62,925 nucleotides of DNA, from contig QHXQ01000060.1 in the NCBI GenBank assembly GCA_003223935.1, forward strand, positions 1-62,925. The letters are read 5' to 3'. The notes beneath the pieces are model-generated. The model made no database searches and was not told the origin of the DNA. It saw nothing but the letters and a program-made list of their open reading frames with translations. The stretch is from Acidobacteriota bacterium. GTDB lineage: Bacteria; Acidobacteriota; Blastocatellia; Pyrinomonadales; Pyrinomonadaceae. The position numbers and the translations under genes are program-made. Of this stretch, positions 26,244 through 35,117 are shown piece after piece; the first letter of the stretch is position 1; each line of letters starts with the position of its first letter.

Positions 26244-26324
26244 AAATGATGAATGCAGAATGATGAATGGTGAATAAAAGGCAGTTGCTATCATCCATCA
26301 TTCTGCATTCATCATTCATCATTT
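26244..26324. repeat. Heptad palindrome C: inverted repeat made of ATGATGA words
   Basis: The left arm 26244-26269 reads in 7-base words ATGATGA, ATGCAGA, ATGATGA, ATGGTGA. The complement of the right arm 26292-26324 reads ATGATGA, ATGATGA, ATGCAGA, ATGATGG, so the arms match except that one has an extra heptad. It starts 3 bases after the SBP-OmpA stop and ends 7 bases before the permease ATG, again filling the gap. The variant word ATGCAGA occurs once in each arm, at matching places. Confidence 0.92.
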
Positions 26325-26331
26325 CTTAATC

Positions 26332-27132
26332 ATGTCTCGACGCAAATCCAGTCTCTTCTCGATTCGCTCGCCGCTCCCCAAACGGACGGCGTTTCTATTG
26401 GGCTTTGTTGCGCCGGCCCTCGTGTTGGGCGCGTGGTGCGCGGTCTCTTACGGGCATCTGGTGCGGTCTGATTTTCTGCCGACGCCGACCGAAGTTCTGC
26501 GCGGCACGCTGCAACTGTTCATCCAATATGATCTCTTGACGGCCATCTACGTCTCGACGCGCCGCATCGCGCTCTCGTTCCTATTGGCTTCAGCTTTGGC
26601 GCTGCCGCTCGGCGTCTTGATGGGCGCGTTCGATCCCGTTAATCGCTTCTTCGAGCCGATCATGGCCCCCTTGCGTTACATGCCGATCTCCGCGTTCATC
26701 CCGCTCTTGATCCTGTGGTTCGGCATTTACGAAAAAGAGAAGATCGCGTTTCTCTTCCTTGGCGTGTTCGTCTATCTGCTGCCGGTCGTCGTCTCGTCAA
26801 TCAGGCTCGTGCCGGAAGAGTTGGTGCAGACGGCTTTGACGCTCGGCGCGTCGAAGTTTCAAGTGATCAGAACTGTGCTGCTGCCGGCCGCGCTGCCGGA
26901 AATCTTCGACAGCTTCCGCGTGATGAACGCGATTGCGTGGACATATGTGATTCTCGCTGAGGCAGTCAACCCGGAGCACGGGCTGGGCTACATGGTCGAG
27001 TTGGCACGCACGCACCAGAACCCTCCTTGGTCGTTCGCCGGTCTGATCGTCATCGGTGGCATCGGCCTACTGACAGATTTTCTGATCCGCGCCTTATCCG
27101 GCGTGCTGTTTCGTTGGCGGGAGACTGCATAA
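26332..27132 (+). CDS. ABC transporter permease, SsuC/TauC type
   Basis: A 266-residue inner-membrane permease with about six helices. The cytoplasmic coupling motif EAA---G is seen as ELVQTALTLGASKFQVIRTVLLPAA split by the usual spacing (EL...AL.LGAS). FEPIMAPLRYMPISAFIPLLILWFG is characteristic of the nitrate/sulfonate/taurine permease group. It pairs with the ATPase at 27142 and the binding protein at 24621. Heptad palindrome C occupies the place of a ribosome site just upstream, so translation may depend on coupling or on the palindrome's structure (inference). Confidence 0.92.
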   Translation: MSRRKSSLFSIRSPLPKRTAFLLGFVAPALVLGAWCAVSYGHLVRSDFLPTPTEVLRGTLQLFIQYDLLTAIYVSTRRIALSFLLASALALPLGVLMGAFDPVNRFFEPIMAPLRYMPISAFIPLLILWFGIYEKEKIAFLFLGVFVYLLPVVVSSIRLVPEELVQTALTLGASKFQVIRTVLLPAALPEIFDSFRVMNAIAWTYVILAEAVNPEHGLGYMVELARTHQNPPWSFAGLIVIGGIGLLTDFLIRALSGVLFRWRETA

Positions 27133-27141
27133 CAGGTTCAC

Positions 27142-28035
27142 ATGGCTGATCCAGAGACACCGAAGCCGCAGCCGCAAGCGGGCGAGCCGGGCACAATCGC
27201 CGTCACGGTTGGCGAGAAGTCTGCCGCGCATGCGACCTATCAGCCAGAGCAGACGGGTGCGCCGCCCAAGTTGCGCGTGTCGCACCTGAGCGTCACCTAC
27301 ATAGATCGCAAAGGCAATCGCACCGAAGCCGTGCGCGACGTGTCGTTCGATGTGTACGACAAACCGCAATCGGGCGAGGTCATAGTCTTTCTCGGCCCAT
27401 CGGGCTGCGGCAAGTCAACGATCCTGAAAGCGGTCGCGGGGCTGCTGCCGCCGACCGAAGGCGAGGTCTTGGTTGACGGTAAACCCGTGACGGACGTGGG
27501 GCGTGATCGCGGCATGGTCTTTCAAGCTTACACGTCGTTCGGTTGGCTGACGGTGCGCGATAACGTCGAGTACGGATTGCGGCTGCAAGGCATGGCGAAG
27601 AAGAAACGGCGCGAGGTGTCGGACAAGATTTTGCAGCAGGTTGGTCTCGCAGACTTTGCCGACCGTTATCCGAAAGATTTATCCGGCGGTATGAAGCAGC
27701 GCGTGGCGATTGCGCGCACGCTCGTCAACAACCCGCGCGTCGTCTTGATGGACGAGCCGTTCGGTGCGCTCGACCCGCAGACGCGCTGGGGCATGCAGAG
27801 CCTATTGCTCGATGTCTCGCGCGCCGAGAACAACACTATTCTCTTCGTCACGCACGACGTCTCCGAAGCGGTTTATTTAGCGGACACGATCTACGTGCTC
27901 TCCGCGCGGCCGGCGCGCATCCTGCATCAAGTGGACGTGCCCGCCTTTCCCGTCCACGACATCGCGCTCAAGTCCGCGCTCGAATTCCGCGCCGTCGAAA
28001 AGAAGTTGCTTGATCTGATCTATGCGCCGAAATAA
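27142..28035 (+). CDS. ABC transporter ATPase, SsuB/TauB type
   Basis: A 297-residue ATPase. An unusual Pro/Glu-rich leader of about 45 residues comes before the fold. Motifs: Walker A GPSGCGKST, Q-loop MVFQAYTSFGWLTV, signature LSGGMKQRV, Walker B VVLMDEPFGALDP, H-loop LFVTHDVSEAVYL. The 'EPFGALDPQTR' form is typical of the nitrate/sulfonate import ATPases. Nine bases separate it from the permease gene. After the H-loop it has the normal short C-terminus. It powers the importer formed with 24621 and 26332. Confidence 0.93.
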   Translation: MADPETPKPQPQAGEPGTIAVTVGEKSAAHATYQPEQTGAPPKLRVSHLSVTYIDRKGNRTEAVRDVSFDVYDKPQSGEVIVFLGPSGCGKSTILKAVAGLLPPTEGEVLVDGKPVTDVGRDRGMVFQAYTSFGWLTVRDNVEYGLRLQGMAKKKRREVSDKILQQVGLADFADRYPKDLSGGMKQRVAIARTLVNNPRVVLMDEPFGALDPQTRWGMQSLLLDVSRAENNTILFVTHDVSEAVYLADTIYVLSARPARILHQVDVPAFPVHDIALKSALEFRAVEKKLLDLIYAPK

Positions 28036-28053
28036 TGTTAGATTGACGATTGT

Positions 28054-28956
28054 ATGGGCACGACCGGAAAGCAGCAGATTCAGCCGCCGCAACAGCAACA
28101 GCGCACGCCGGTCAACACGAAGGCGCTGCGTGAGGATACGTTTGCGGCGAGCAAGGCTTATCTGAAGCAAGCGACTGACAGGCCGTATCTGAAGGCAGCG
28201 TTTGCGAATCCTTACAACTTGTCGTTATTTCTCGGCGGCTTGGCTGCCGCTGGCGTCACGCTCAGCCCGTTTCTCGCCGTCATCGTCATCTGTCTCGAAG
28301 CCTTGTGGCTCGTCTTTGCGCCCGGCTCGAAGCTGTTGCAGCAGACGCTCTGGGACCCGCAGTTCGATAAAGAGCGGATGGCGCGAGACGAGGCGGCGCG
28401 CGCGGCCCGTCTGCAAGTGCTTGCGGATCATGATCGGTTGCGCGTCGAGGATTTGATCGCGCGGCAGCAAGAGATCAACAACCTCGCGGCGCAGAATCCA
28501 TCGTTTACAGGCGAGTTGCTGCGCACGGAGTTGGGCAAGACTGATCGTTTGGTGGAAGCGTTCATTGACATGGCGGTGACGTGCAGTCGTTATGAGCAGT
28601 ATCTTGAGTCGGTTGATCTCGCGGAGTTGGACAGAGACCGGCAGCGTTGGGAGCGGACGGTAAAGAAAGGCACGGCAGACGACGAAGAGACGAACATCGC
28701 GCGCAAGAATCTCGCCATCATCATGAAGCGGCTCGACAAGGTGCAGGAGATTCATCACTACCTGATGGTTGCGCGCGGGCAACTCGATCTGATCGAAAAC
28801 TCATTCCGCTTGATCGCGGATCAGATCGTCACGATGCAATCGCCGCAGGAGTTGAGCGGCCAACTTGATGAACTGCTCGACGGCGTCGAATCAATCAAAC
28901 AGACCGCGGCCGACACGGAGCGTTTGTTGAACCCGCTCGGCGTGAAAGATTTTTAA
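28054..28956 (+). CDS. Membrane protein with coiled coil, unknown, between ABC ATPase and AAA+ genes
   Basis: A 300-residue protein I cannot assign. Gln/Pro-rich start (about 1-20), then two close hydrophobic segments (about 52-90; LFLGGLAAAGVTLSPFLAVI and IVICLEALWLVFAP) that form a hairpin in the membrane, then a helical cytoplasmic part (about 100-300) with coiled-coil character (EEINNLA-type, RDRQRWERTVKKGTADDEET, DKVQEIHHYLMVARGQLDLI). It ends 3 bases before the AAA+ gene starts, the tightest spacing in the operon, so the two products are probable partners: a membrane receptor for the ATPase is a reasonable guess. Confidence 0.8.
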   Translation: MGTTGKQQIQPPQQQQRTPVNTKALREDTFAASKAYLKQATDRPYLKAAFANPYNLSLFLGGLAAAGVTLSPFLAVIVICLEALWLVFAPGSKLLQQTLWDPQFDKERMARDEAARAARLQVLADHDRLRVEDLIARQQEINNLAAQNPSFTGELLRTELGKTDRLVEAFIDMAVTCSRYEQYLESVDLAELDRDRQRWERTVKKGTADDEETNIARKNLAIIMKRLDKVQEIHHYLMVARGQLDLIENSFRLIADQIVTMQSPQELSGQLDELLDGVESIKQTAADTERLLNPLGVKDF

Positions 28957-28959
28957 GCT

Positions 28960-30813
28960 ATGAGCGAATCGCGTGTGCTGCCCGTATGGGCTGACGACTT
29001 GCGCCGCCGCTACTTGCGCGGCGAGGCTTCGATGTTTGTGCTGCATGGGAACGTCTATGACGTGGTCATCCAGCAGAAGCTGATGCTATCGTTGACGGAA
29101 TTTATGACCGACGTGCTGCTCAAAGAATCGAAGGACACGATTGCGGTCTATAACGTAGCGACGGGCGTGCGCTTCGCCAAACGCGCGAGCGACGTGACGA
29201 ACATCGAAGACCTGTTGCTCGCGCCCGACAAGGCGCGCGTGTTCGCGGCGCTTGAACGTTTACTCGTCGGCGCGACCAAGACGGCCGTGATCATCGAGTA
29301 CGCCGAAGCGGTTGCGCCGGCGGGCGATCCTTCGTTTCAAGGCGACGCGGATCGCGCGGCGATTGTGACGCTGCATCGTTGGTCTGCGCTGCCGGAGATC
29401 GAGCGCGGCGACAACGTCGTGCTGCTCATCGTCGAGAATCTGCCCGACCTTGCGCCGAAGATCGTCTCGAATCCGAAGGTCGCGGTCGTCGAAGTGCCGA
29501 TGCCGGATCGCGAGACGCGCAAAAGCGCCGCGCTCTTGGCCGATTCACGCCTGACCGAGCGCGACGCCGAACGCTACGCGGACATCACGGCCGGTCTCAA
29601 AGCCATTCAAATCTCTTCGATCCTGACACCACCGCCACCGGCCGAAGAGGAATCGGCCGAGCGCGAGTCGTTCATTGTCGGACTGCTCGGCGGCAGCCCC
29701 GATGCGGCTGGGCGCGCACACAAACTCGCCGCCTTGACCGCAGACCTGACGCGCGACGAGATCAAAAAATTGCTCGCGCCGACCGCCGCCGCGCCCGCGC
29801 CCGATGCGAGTCTCCCGACGCCGGCCGAGCGTGCGCGCAAAGAGACGGATCGGCTGATCGCCGAGCGCAAGCGGGAAATTTTAGAGCGCGAGTGTTTTGG
29901 CCTCGTCGAGTTCGTCGAACCGGCGCATGGGTTTGAGGTTGTCGGCGGGATGGAAGAGGTCAAGAAGGATTTACTCGTCATTGCCGACTCGATCCGCGAG
30001 GGGCGCGCGAGCCGCGTGCCGATGGGCATACTGTTCACCGGCCCGATGGGCACGGGCAAGACGTTTGTCGCGGAGGCATTTGCGAAAGAGTGCGGGCTGA
30101 CGGCGATCAAGTTGAAGAACTTTCGCTCGAAGTGGGTCGGCGCGACGGAAGGGAATTTAGAAAAAATTCTGAACGTGATCCGCGCCATTGGTCAGGTCGT
30201 CGTGATCATTGACGAAGGCGACCGCGCGTTCGGCAATACGGACGGCGAGGGCGACGGCGGCACTTCGTCGCGCGTCATCGCGCGTATCAAGGAGTTCATG
30301 TCCGACACGTCGAATCGCGGGCGCATACTCTTCTTAGTAATGACGAACCGGCCCGACAAGCTCGACGTTGACTTAAAGCGCGCCGGCCGCCTCGACCGCA
30401 AGATTCCGTTTCTCTACGCGCAGACGCCCGAAGAGGTCGAGATGATCGCCGCCGCGCTGATGCGCAAAAACAAGATTGACACGCAGGTTGAGCTGCCTGC
30501 GATCCGCGATAGCTTCGCCTCGAAACTCGTCGGCTACAGCAACGCGGACATCGAGGCCGTCATCCTCATGGCGAACGACGACGCCGCGCGCGAAGCGGGC
30601 ACGGCCGCGCCCGTCACGGCCGAGCATCTCACGCGTGCCGCCTCCGATTATTTCCCCAGCCGCGACGTCGAGCTACTCGAATACATGGAACTGCTCGCCG
30701 TCTTTGAAGCTTCGAGCCGACGCCTGCTCCCCGCCAAGTACGCTTCAATCACACCCGAAGAATTAGACGCACGCCTGCGCGCCTTGCGCATGATCGTCGG
30801 CGGCAGACGTTGA
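28960..30813 (+). CDS. Classical AAA+ ATPase (Vps4/spastin-like core) with N-terminal extension
   Basis: A 617-residue protein. Residues about 1-215 form an N-terminal region resembling the degenerate ATPase or adaptor domain of FtsH/ClpX-clade relatives ([30 protein letters not shown]). The core at about 320-560 has Walker A GPMGTGKT (Lys367), a pore-loop stretch [20 protein letters not shown], Walker [12 protein letters not shown] (Asp418-Glu419), sensor 1 [12 protein letters not shown] and the arginine region [13 protein letters not shown] helical lid follows to the end. The pore-loop sequence and the 'GATEGN' turn resemble Vps4/katanin-type remodelers. With PspA in the same operon, it may disassemble or remodel PspA polymers (inference). 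Confidence 0.88.
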   Translation: MSESRVLPVWADDLRRRYLRGEASMFVLHGNVYDVVIQQKLMLSLTEFMTDVLLKESKDTIAVYNVATGVRFAKRASDVTNIEDLLLAPDKARVFAALERLLVGATKTAVIIEYAEAVAPAGDPSFQGDADRAAIVTLHRWSALPEIERGDNVVLLIVENLPDLAPKIVSNPKVAVVEVPMPDRETRKSAALLADSRLTERDAERYADITAGLKAIQISSILTPPPPAEEESAERESFIVGLLGGSPDAAGRAHKLAALTADLTRDEIKKLLAPTAAAPAPDASLPTPAERARKETDRLIAERKREILERECFGLVEFVEPAHGFEVVGGMEEVKKDLLVIADSIREGRASRVPMGILFTGPMGTGKTFVAEAFAKECGLTAIKLKNFRSKWVGATEGNLEKILNVIRAIGQVVVIIDEGDRAFGNTDGEGDGGTSSRVIARIKEFMSDTSNRGRILFLVMTNRPDKLDVDLKRAGRLDRKIPFLYAQTPEEVEMIAAALMRKNKIDTQVELPAIRDSFASKLVGYSNADIEAVILMANDDAAREAGTAAPVTAEHLTRAASDYFPSRDVELLEYMELLAVFEASSRRLLPAKYASITPEELDARLRALRMIVGGRR

Positions 30814-30829
30814 GCGACGCAAAAAATAA

Positions 30830-31432
30830 TCAACTCAGGCGGGTTAGATTGTCGGTCGTCGGCTGAGCTTGTGCGTGTGTGTCGAGGTGCGTGCTTAAGA
30901 GTTGTTCGAGCATGCGAATCTGCTCTTGCTGCATCAAGACCATTTCGGCCCAACGCTGCTCGCGCAGTTCGTCGAGCTTTTCGTGCAGGCTGACGATCTC
31001 AAGCTCGGCTTTGAGGTTGACCTCGTAGTCGTGCGCGGCGTCAAGTCGATCTTTCGCGGCTTGCCGGTTCTGCGACATCATGATGACGGGCGCTTGCAGG
31101 GCGGCGAGCATCGAGAGGAAGAGATTCAGGAGGATGTACGGGTACGGATCGAACGGGCCGCCGCGATGCGCGAGGATGTAGGAGTTGAGCGCAACCCAGA
31201 CGGCGAGGGTTGCGCCGAAGATGATGATGAATGTCCAAGAGCCGCCGAACGTGGCGATCTTGTCGGCGAGCCGTTGCCCGAATGTGCGCTCGTCCTCAAA
31301 CTCGCGGTTGGTGTTGCGGCTGATGTGCGCGCGCTCAACCAAACGCTTGACGACGCGCCGCTCGCGCTCGGTCAGCTTGTCCCACTCTTTGCGCAAAAAA
31401 CGCTTGGCTGTCTCTTGCAGATGTTGACTCAT
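30830..31432 (-). CDS. DUF1003 membrane protein
   Basis: A 200-residue protein of the DUF1003 family. Helical N-terminus (about 1-55; TERERRVVKRLVERAHISRN), the family motif FGQRLADKIATFGGSWTFII, then two membrane helices (about 68-88 and 100-122; PYPYILLNLFLSMLAALQAP with the conserved IMMSQNRQAAKDR after it), and a coiled-coil tail (about 140-190). The function of DUF1003 is unknown; many members are annotated loosely as cyclic-nucleotide binding without basis here. It ends convergently 16 bases from the AAA+ gene and is probably a separate unit. Confidence 0.88.
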   Translation of the reverse strand: MSQHLQETAKRFLRKEWDKLTERERRVVKRLVERAHISRNTNREFEDERTFGQRLADKIATFGGSWTFIIIFGATLAVWVALNSYILAHRGGPFDPYPYILLNLFLSMLAALQAPVIMMSQNRQAAKDRLDAAHDYEVNLKAELEIVSLHEKLDELREQRWAEMVLMQQEQIRMLEQLLSTHLDTHAQAQPTTDNLTRLS

Positions 31433-31459
31433 GACCGCCTCCTCTCGTATAGAGCGTCG

Positions 31460-34400
31460 CTAATGATGCACGACAACTGTGTCTTTGCGTTCGAGCTTGC
31501 CCCAGCCGACGAGCGCGCCGCGCGTGGCGCTGGCGACCGACTTGAGCATAACCGTGTACATGATCTGGCGATAGCCGAAGCGTTGCAGGAAGAGCCACCA
31601 GAGCAGTTTCCACTGCTCGCGCTTCTCTAACAGGAACGCGAAAGCGGCCGAGAGCCAGTCAACGGCGAGGAACAGCGCGTAGTAGAACAAGACTTGTCTG
31701 GGGTTCGACATCGCTTGCTCGGCCGGATGCTCCAAACGCTCAAGCACGTTGTGGATGATCGTCCAGACGATCATCAAATCCATGATCGGTGTGATGAGCG
31801 GAAAGATGATCTGAAAAATCCAGACGTTCGGCATGGCGATGAAACCGAGCATGCCGAAGCGCGGCCGCAACAGCGCGTCCTTATGCTTCCACATGCACTG
31901 GAGCGTCCCGAACGACCAACGGAAGCGTTGCTTCGCAAGCCCGCGCACCGTGTCCGGCGCTTCCGTCCACGCGACCGCCGTCTCTTCATAACCGATCTTG
32001 TAACCGAGCCGCCGCACACGCAACGTCAAATCCTGATCTTCAGCGAGAGTGTCGGCGCTGAAGCCGCCGGCTTGTTCAAGCAACTCGCGCCGCCAAGCAC
32101 CAACCGCGCCGGGCACGACCGTGATGCAGTTGAGTGATGCGAACGCACGCCGGTCAAGGTTCTGCGACGTGATGTATTCGAGCGCCTGCCAGCGCGTGAC
32201 GACGTTGATGCGATTGCCGACTTTGGCGTTCCCAGCGACCGCGCCGATCTGCGGATCGTAGAAACGATGTGCGAGCGCGCCGATGGTTTGCGGCGCAAAG
32301 ATCGTGTCGGCGTCAAGCCCGATGATCACTTCGCCGCGCGCGCGCCGCAAGCCGTAGTTCAGCGCCTCAGCCTTGCCGCCATTCTCTTTCGTAAACAGAC
32401 GCACGCGCTCCTCGTGCGCAAAATTTTTGCGCACGACTTCGCTCGTCCTATCGGGCGAGCCGTCGTCCACGACGACGATCTCAAACGTGGGATAGTCCGA
32501 ACGCAGCAGACTCCTGATCGTCTTTGCGATCACAAGCTCCTCGTTGTACGCGGGGACGATGACGGAGACGAACGGTTGGAAGCTTGCGCCCGCGTGCGTC
32601 AACTCGCGGCGGCGCGAACGCAGGCGTTGCGCCAAGGCGAGCGCGCCGATGATGCCGAGCCGGCCGATGCCGAGCACGATGCCGATGATGAAGAGCCAAT
32701 GCAAGAGCCAACTGCCGGTCGAGAGCGTGTAGAAAGCGAGCGCGTCTGTGCGCGCGACAAGTCCGCGCTGCTGCGGCAAGGGCGGCATCGTCTGCGCCTG
32801 CGTCGCGCCGGCCAATTCCGAGACGGTGACGAAGCGATAGCCTTTGGCGCGCAGGGTGTGAATGATCTCCGGCAGCGCCGCGACGGTCTGCGAGCGGTCG
32901 CCGCCGCCATCGTGCAGTAAGACGATCTCGCCGCGCGTCTCGTCTGTAGCGTTCGGGTTCGTGATGCCGGCGACGGTGCGCCGGACGATCTCATCTGTGC
33001 CGGGCATGCGCCAGTCGTCCGGGTCTATGTGCAAGCCGACGGTGATGTAGCCCAGAGCTTCGGCGCGGGCGAGTGGCTCAAGCTCGTTGGGCGTCTCCGG
33101 CTCGGCGTCGCCGTAGTAGGGCGGGCGCAGGAGTTTGGTCGAACGACCTGTGAGCGATTCGATCAGGCGTTGTGTGGCGGTCAACTCCAGATCGGTGATG
33201 CGACCCGGTATTTCGCCGAGGTTCGGGTGCGTGTAAGTGTGATTGCCGAGGTCGTGCCCTTCGTTGACGATGCGGCGCACGAGGTCTGGATTCGCTTGCC
33301 CATACTCGCCGATGATGAAAAAGCAGGCGGGCACGTGCTCGGCTTTGAGTATGTCGAGGATGCGCGGCGTCCAGACCGGATCGGGGCCGTCGTCGAACGT
33401 GAGCGCGACGAGACCGGGGTGGTCACCCGTGCGTTGGATTACGTAAGTCGAAGGCGTCGCGGTGTAGTGCTCGTTGGTGATGAGTCCGCTCATCCCGTCT
33501 TGTTGCACATCACGCGCGCCGTCGTGCGGCGCAGCTTCAATCTTGAGAATCTCGCCTGTGCCGTCGAAGTCCACATCGTAGCCGTAGCGTATGTCGCGCA
33601 AGTTGTCCGCAGACATATTCGCCGGTTGCATGCCTGTGCCGAAGGCAGACCAGAGCGAAGGGTCTTCCGAGCCGAGCCGCCAGATGGCAAAGCCCGCCGG
33701 ATGATACGCGCTCGCCAAGCGCATCTGATTGAAGGCCGTCACCGCATCGAGAAACCAGACGGTGTGCTGCGAGCCGTCTTCCTCTTCATACTTGAAGTAG
33801 GGCGTGTGCGTCAGCGGGTCGAATTTGATCTCGGCTTCGGAATCGCGCGCCGCGAGCACAGCCTCTTGGAACGAAACTTCGGGCGCGTCACTTTCGCCCG
33901 CCGTCCAATCGTAACCGTAGTTGCCGAGACAGATGACCGTATGCGCCGGATCGAGTTCGCGCATGCGCCGCGCGAGCACTTCCGTAAACCAGTTCTGCGC
34001 GGCAATCGGCCCCGTCTCGCTCGAAGACCAGTGCTGATCGTAGGCCATCAAGAACAGGTAGTCGGTCGTCGCGGCGTAGGCTTTGTAGTTCCAGTCGGGG
34101 TTATCGAACGGAACGGCCTGCACGACGAGCCAGCCGTGCGGCTGAAAGGCCGCGTGCAACTCTTCGATGAAGCGATACAGATTCGCCTGCGAAGCGGCGG
34201 GCACTTCTTCGACATCAATGCAGACGCCCGCGAATTTATTCTCGTCAACCAACTGCACGAGTGCATTGACGAGTCGCTGCCGCGCCGGTTCATCGGCAAC
34301 GGCGTGCGCCAGAATTTCGCTGTTCCACTCTTCGTTCTGAAAGTTCTGCACGAGCGGCAGGATGGGCAGTTGTGGCCGTTCGCGGCGAATGAGATCGAGC

Positions 34401-34996
34401 GCGCGCGGATCAATGTCAGGTGCGAGCGGCGAGGGGCCGTCCTGCAAACGCACCCATTCGGGCACGACCCAATCGAGCCGATCAAGATTGCGCTTCAGAG
34501 AGGCGCGACTCGTATCGTCCCAGTTGACGTAGAAGCCGACGGCGAGCGGTTTCGTGATGGGCGGCGGTGTCGGCGTCGGCATGACTGCGGGCGGCGGCGT
34601 GACGTGCATCACGTCCGGCCGCTTGGCGGGCACGACGGGCATGGTGGCGAGCGCGCGCTTGAGTTCCGTCTGCGCGCGCTTCGCTTGTTGCGCTTGCTTG
34701 TTAACGGGCAGAGGCGTCGGCGCGGTCAGCTTCGTGTCTTCGGCTTTGGGCAGACTGTTGCTGATCGGTTGCAGATTCAGACGCGGCAGCAAAGGGTTGC
34801 TGAGCACGCTGACGACAAACGTGGCTGCGAGGATCGTGAACAGAACCGCGAGCGACAGCCATGTACGGCGCACACGCCGCCAACGTCGCCCGTGCGGGTC
34901 GTAAAAAACTGGGGCATCAGGTGTAGCCAAAAAAACACGCTCCAAAAAATTTAGCGAGACAATGGGACGGGCGCGATGAGCCGCGCCCGCTTGCAT
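31460..34996 (-). CDS. Three-enzyme fusion: GH18-like, polysaccharide deacetylase and GT2 glycosyltransferase
   Basis: A protein of about 1180-1200 residues; positions below count from an upstream in-frame codon at 35071, because the true start is unclear (ATG 34996, or a TTG at 34930 behind GGAG). Membrane helix about 70-90; Pro-rich linker; GH18-like domain 177-490, with only the last Asp and the Glu of DxxDxDxE kept (AGVCIDVEE); NodB deacetylase 555-755 (TFDDGPD, HTYTH, RPPYYGD); helix about 785-812; processive GT2 domain 834-1060 (DDGS, DAD at 920-922, ED at 1011-1012, QRFRW at 1048-1052); C-terminal helices. It should make and process an N-acetylglucosamine-type exopolysaccharide at the inner membrane. 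Confidence 0.92.
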   Translation of the reverse strand: MQAGAAHRARPIVSLNFLERVFLATPDAPVFYDPHGRRWRRVRRTWLSLAVLFTILAATFVVSVLSNPLLPRLNLQPISNSLPKAEDTKLTAPTPLPVNKQAQQAKRAQTELKRALATMPVVPAKRPDVMHVTPPPAVMPTPTPPPITKPLAVGFYVNWDDTSRASLKRNLDRLDWVVPEWVRLQDGPSPLAPDIDPRALDLIRRERPQLPILPLVQNFQNEEWNSEILAHAVADEPARQRLVNALVQLVDENKFAGVCIDVEEVPAASQANLYRFIEELHAAFQPHGWLVVQAVPFDNPDWNYKAYAATTDYLFLMAYDQHWSSSETGPIAAQNWFTEVLARRMRELDPAHTVICLGNYGYDWTAGESDAPEVSFQEAVLAARDSEAEIKFDPLTHTPYFKYEEEDGSQHTVWFLDAVTAFNQMRLASAYHPAGFAIWRLGSEDPSLWSAFGTGMQPANMSADNLRDIRYGYDVDFDGTGEILKIEAAPHDGARDVQQDGMSGLITNEHYTATPSTYVIQRTGDHPGLVALTFDDGPDPVWTPRILDILKAEHVPACFFIIGEYGQANPDLVRRIVNEGHDLGNHTYTHPNLGEIPGRITDLELTATQRLIESLTGRSTKLLRPPYYGDAEPETPNELEPLARAEALGYITVGLHIDPDDWRMPGTDEIVRRTVAGITNPNATDETRGEIVLLHDGGGDRSQTVAALPEIIHTLRAKGYRFVTVSELAGATQAQTMPPLPQQRGLVARTDALAFYTLSTGSWLLHWLFIIGIVLGIGRLGIIGALALAQRLRSRRRELTHAGASFQPFVSVIVPAYNEELVIAKTIRSLLRSDYPTFEIVVVDDGSPDRTSEVVRKNFAHEERVRLFTKENGGKAEALNYGLRRARGEVIIGLDADTIFAPQTIGALAHRFYDPQIGAVAGNAKVGNRINVVTRWQALEYITSQNLDRRAFASLNCITVVPGAVGAWRRELLEQAGGFSADTLAEDQDLTLRVRRLGYKIGYEETAVAWTEAPDTVRGLAKQRFRWSFGTLQCMWKHKDALLRPRFGMLGFIAMPNVWIFQIIFPLITPIMDLMIVWTIIHNVLERLEHPAEQAMSNPRQVLFYYALFLAVDWLSAAFAFLLEKREQWKLLWWLFLQRFGYRQIMYTVMLKSVASATRGALVGWGKLERKDTVVVHH

Positions 34997-35117
34997 CTCT
35001 TTAGAGCAACGTTCGTGCCAGCCGGTTGCAACGAAAGCCGCGATTTTAACGGCGCAAAAGCGCGGGTGCAAAACAACTGCGCCGCCCGATGGTGTGGCGG
35101 TTTTGCGTGCGGCGCGT

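Noticed and set aside
25080..26294. 404-codon minus-strand reading opposite the SBP-OmpA gene
   Set aside because: A shadow of the coding strand, Arg/Val/Asp-rich, no motifs.
33029..34954. 641-codon plus-strand reading opposite the GH18-deacetylase-GT2 gene
   Set aside because: It is the complement-strand shadow of a GC-rich gene; the minus frame carries all catalytic motifs.
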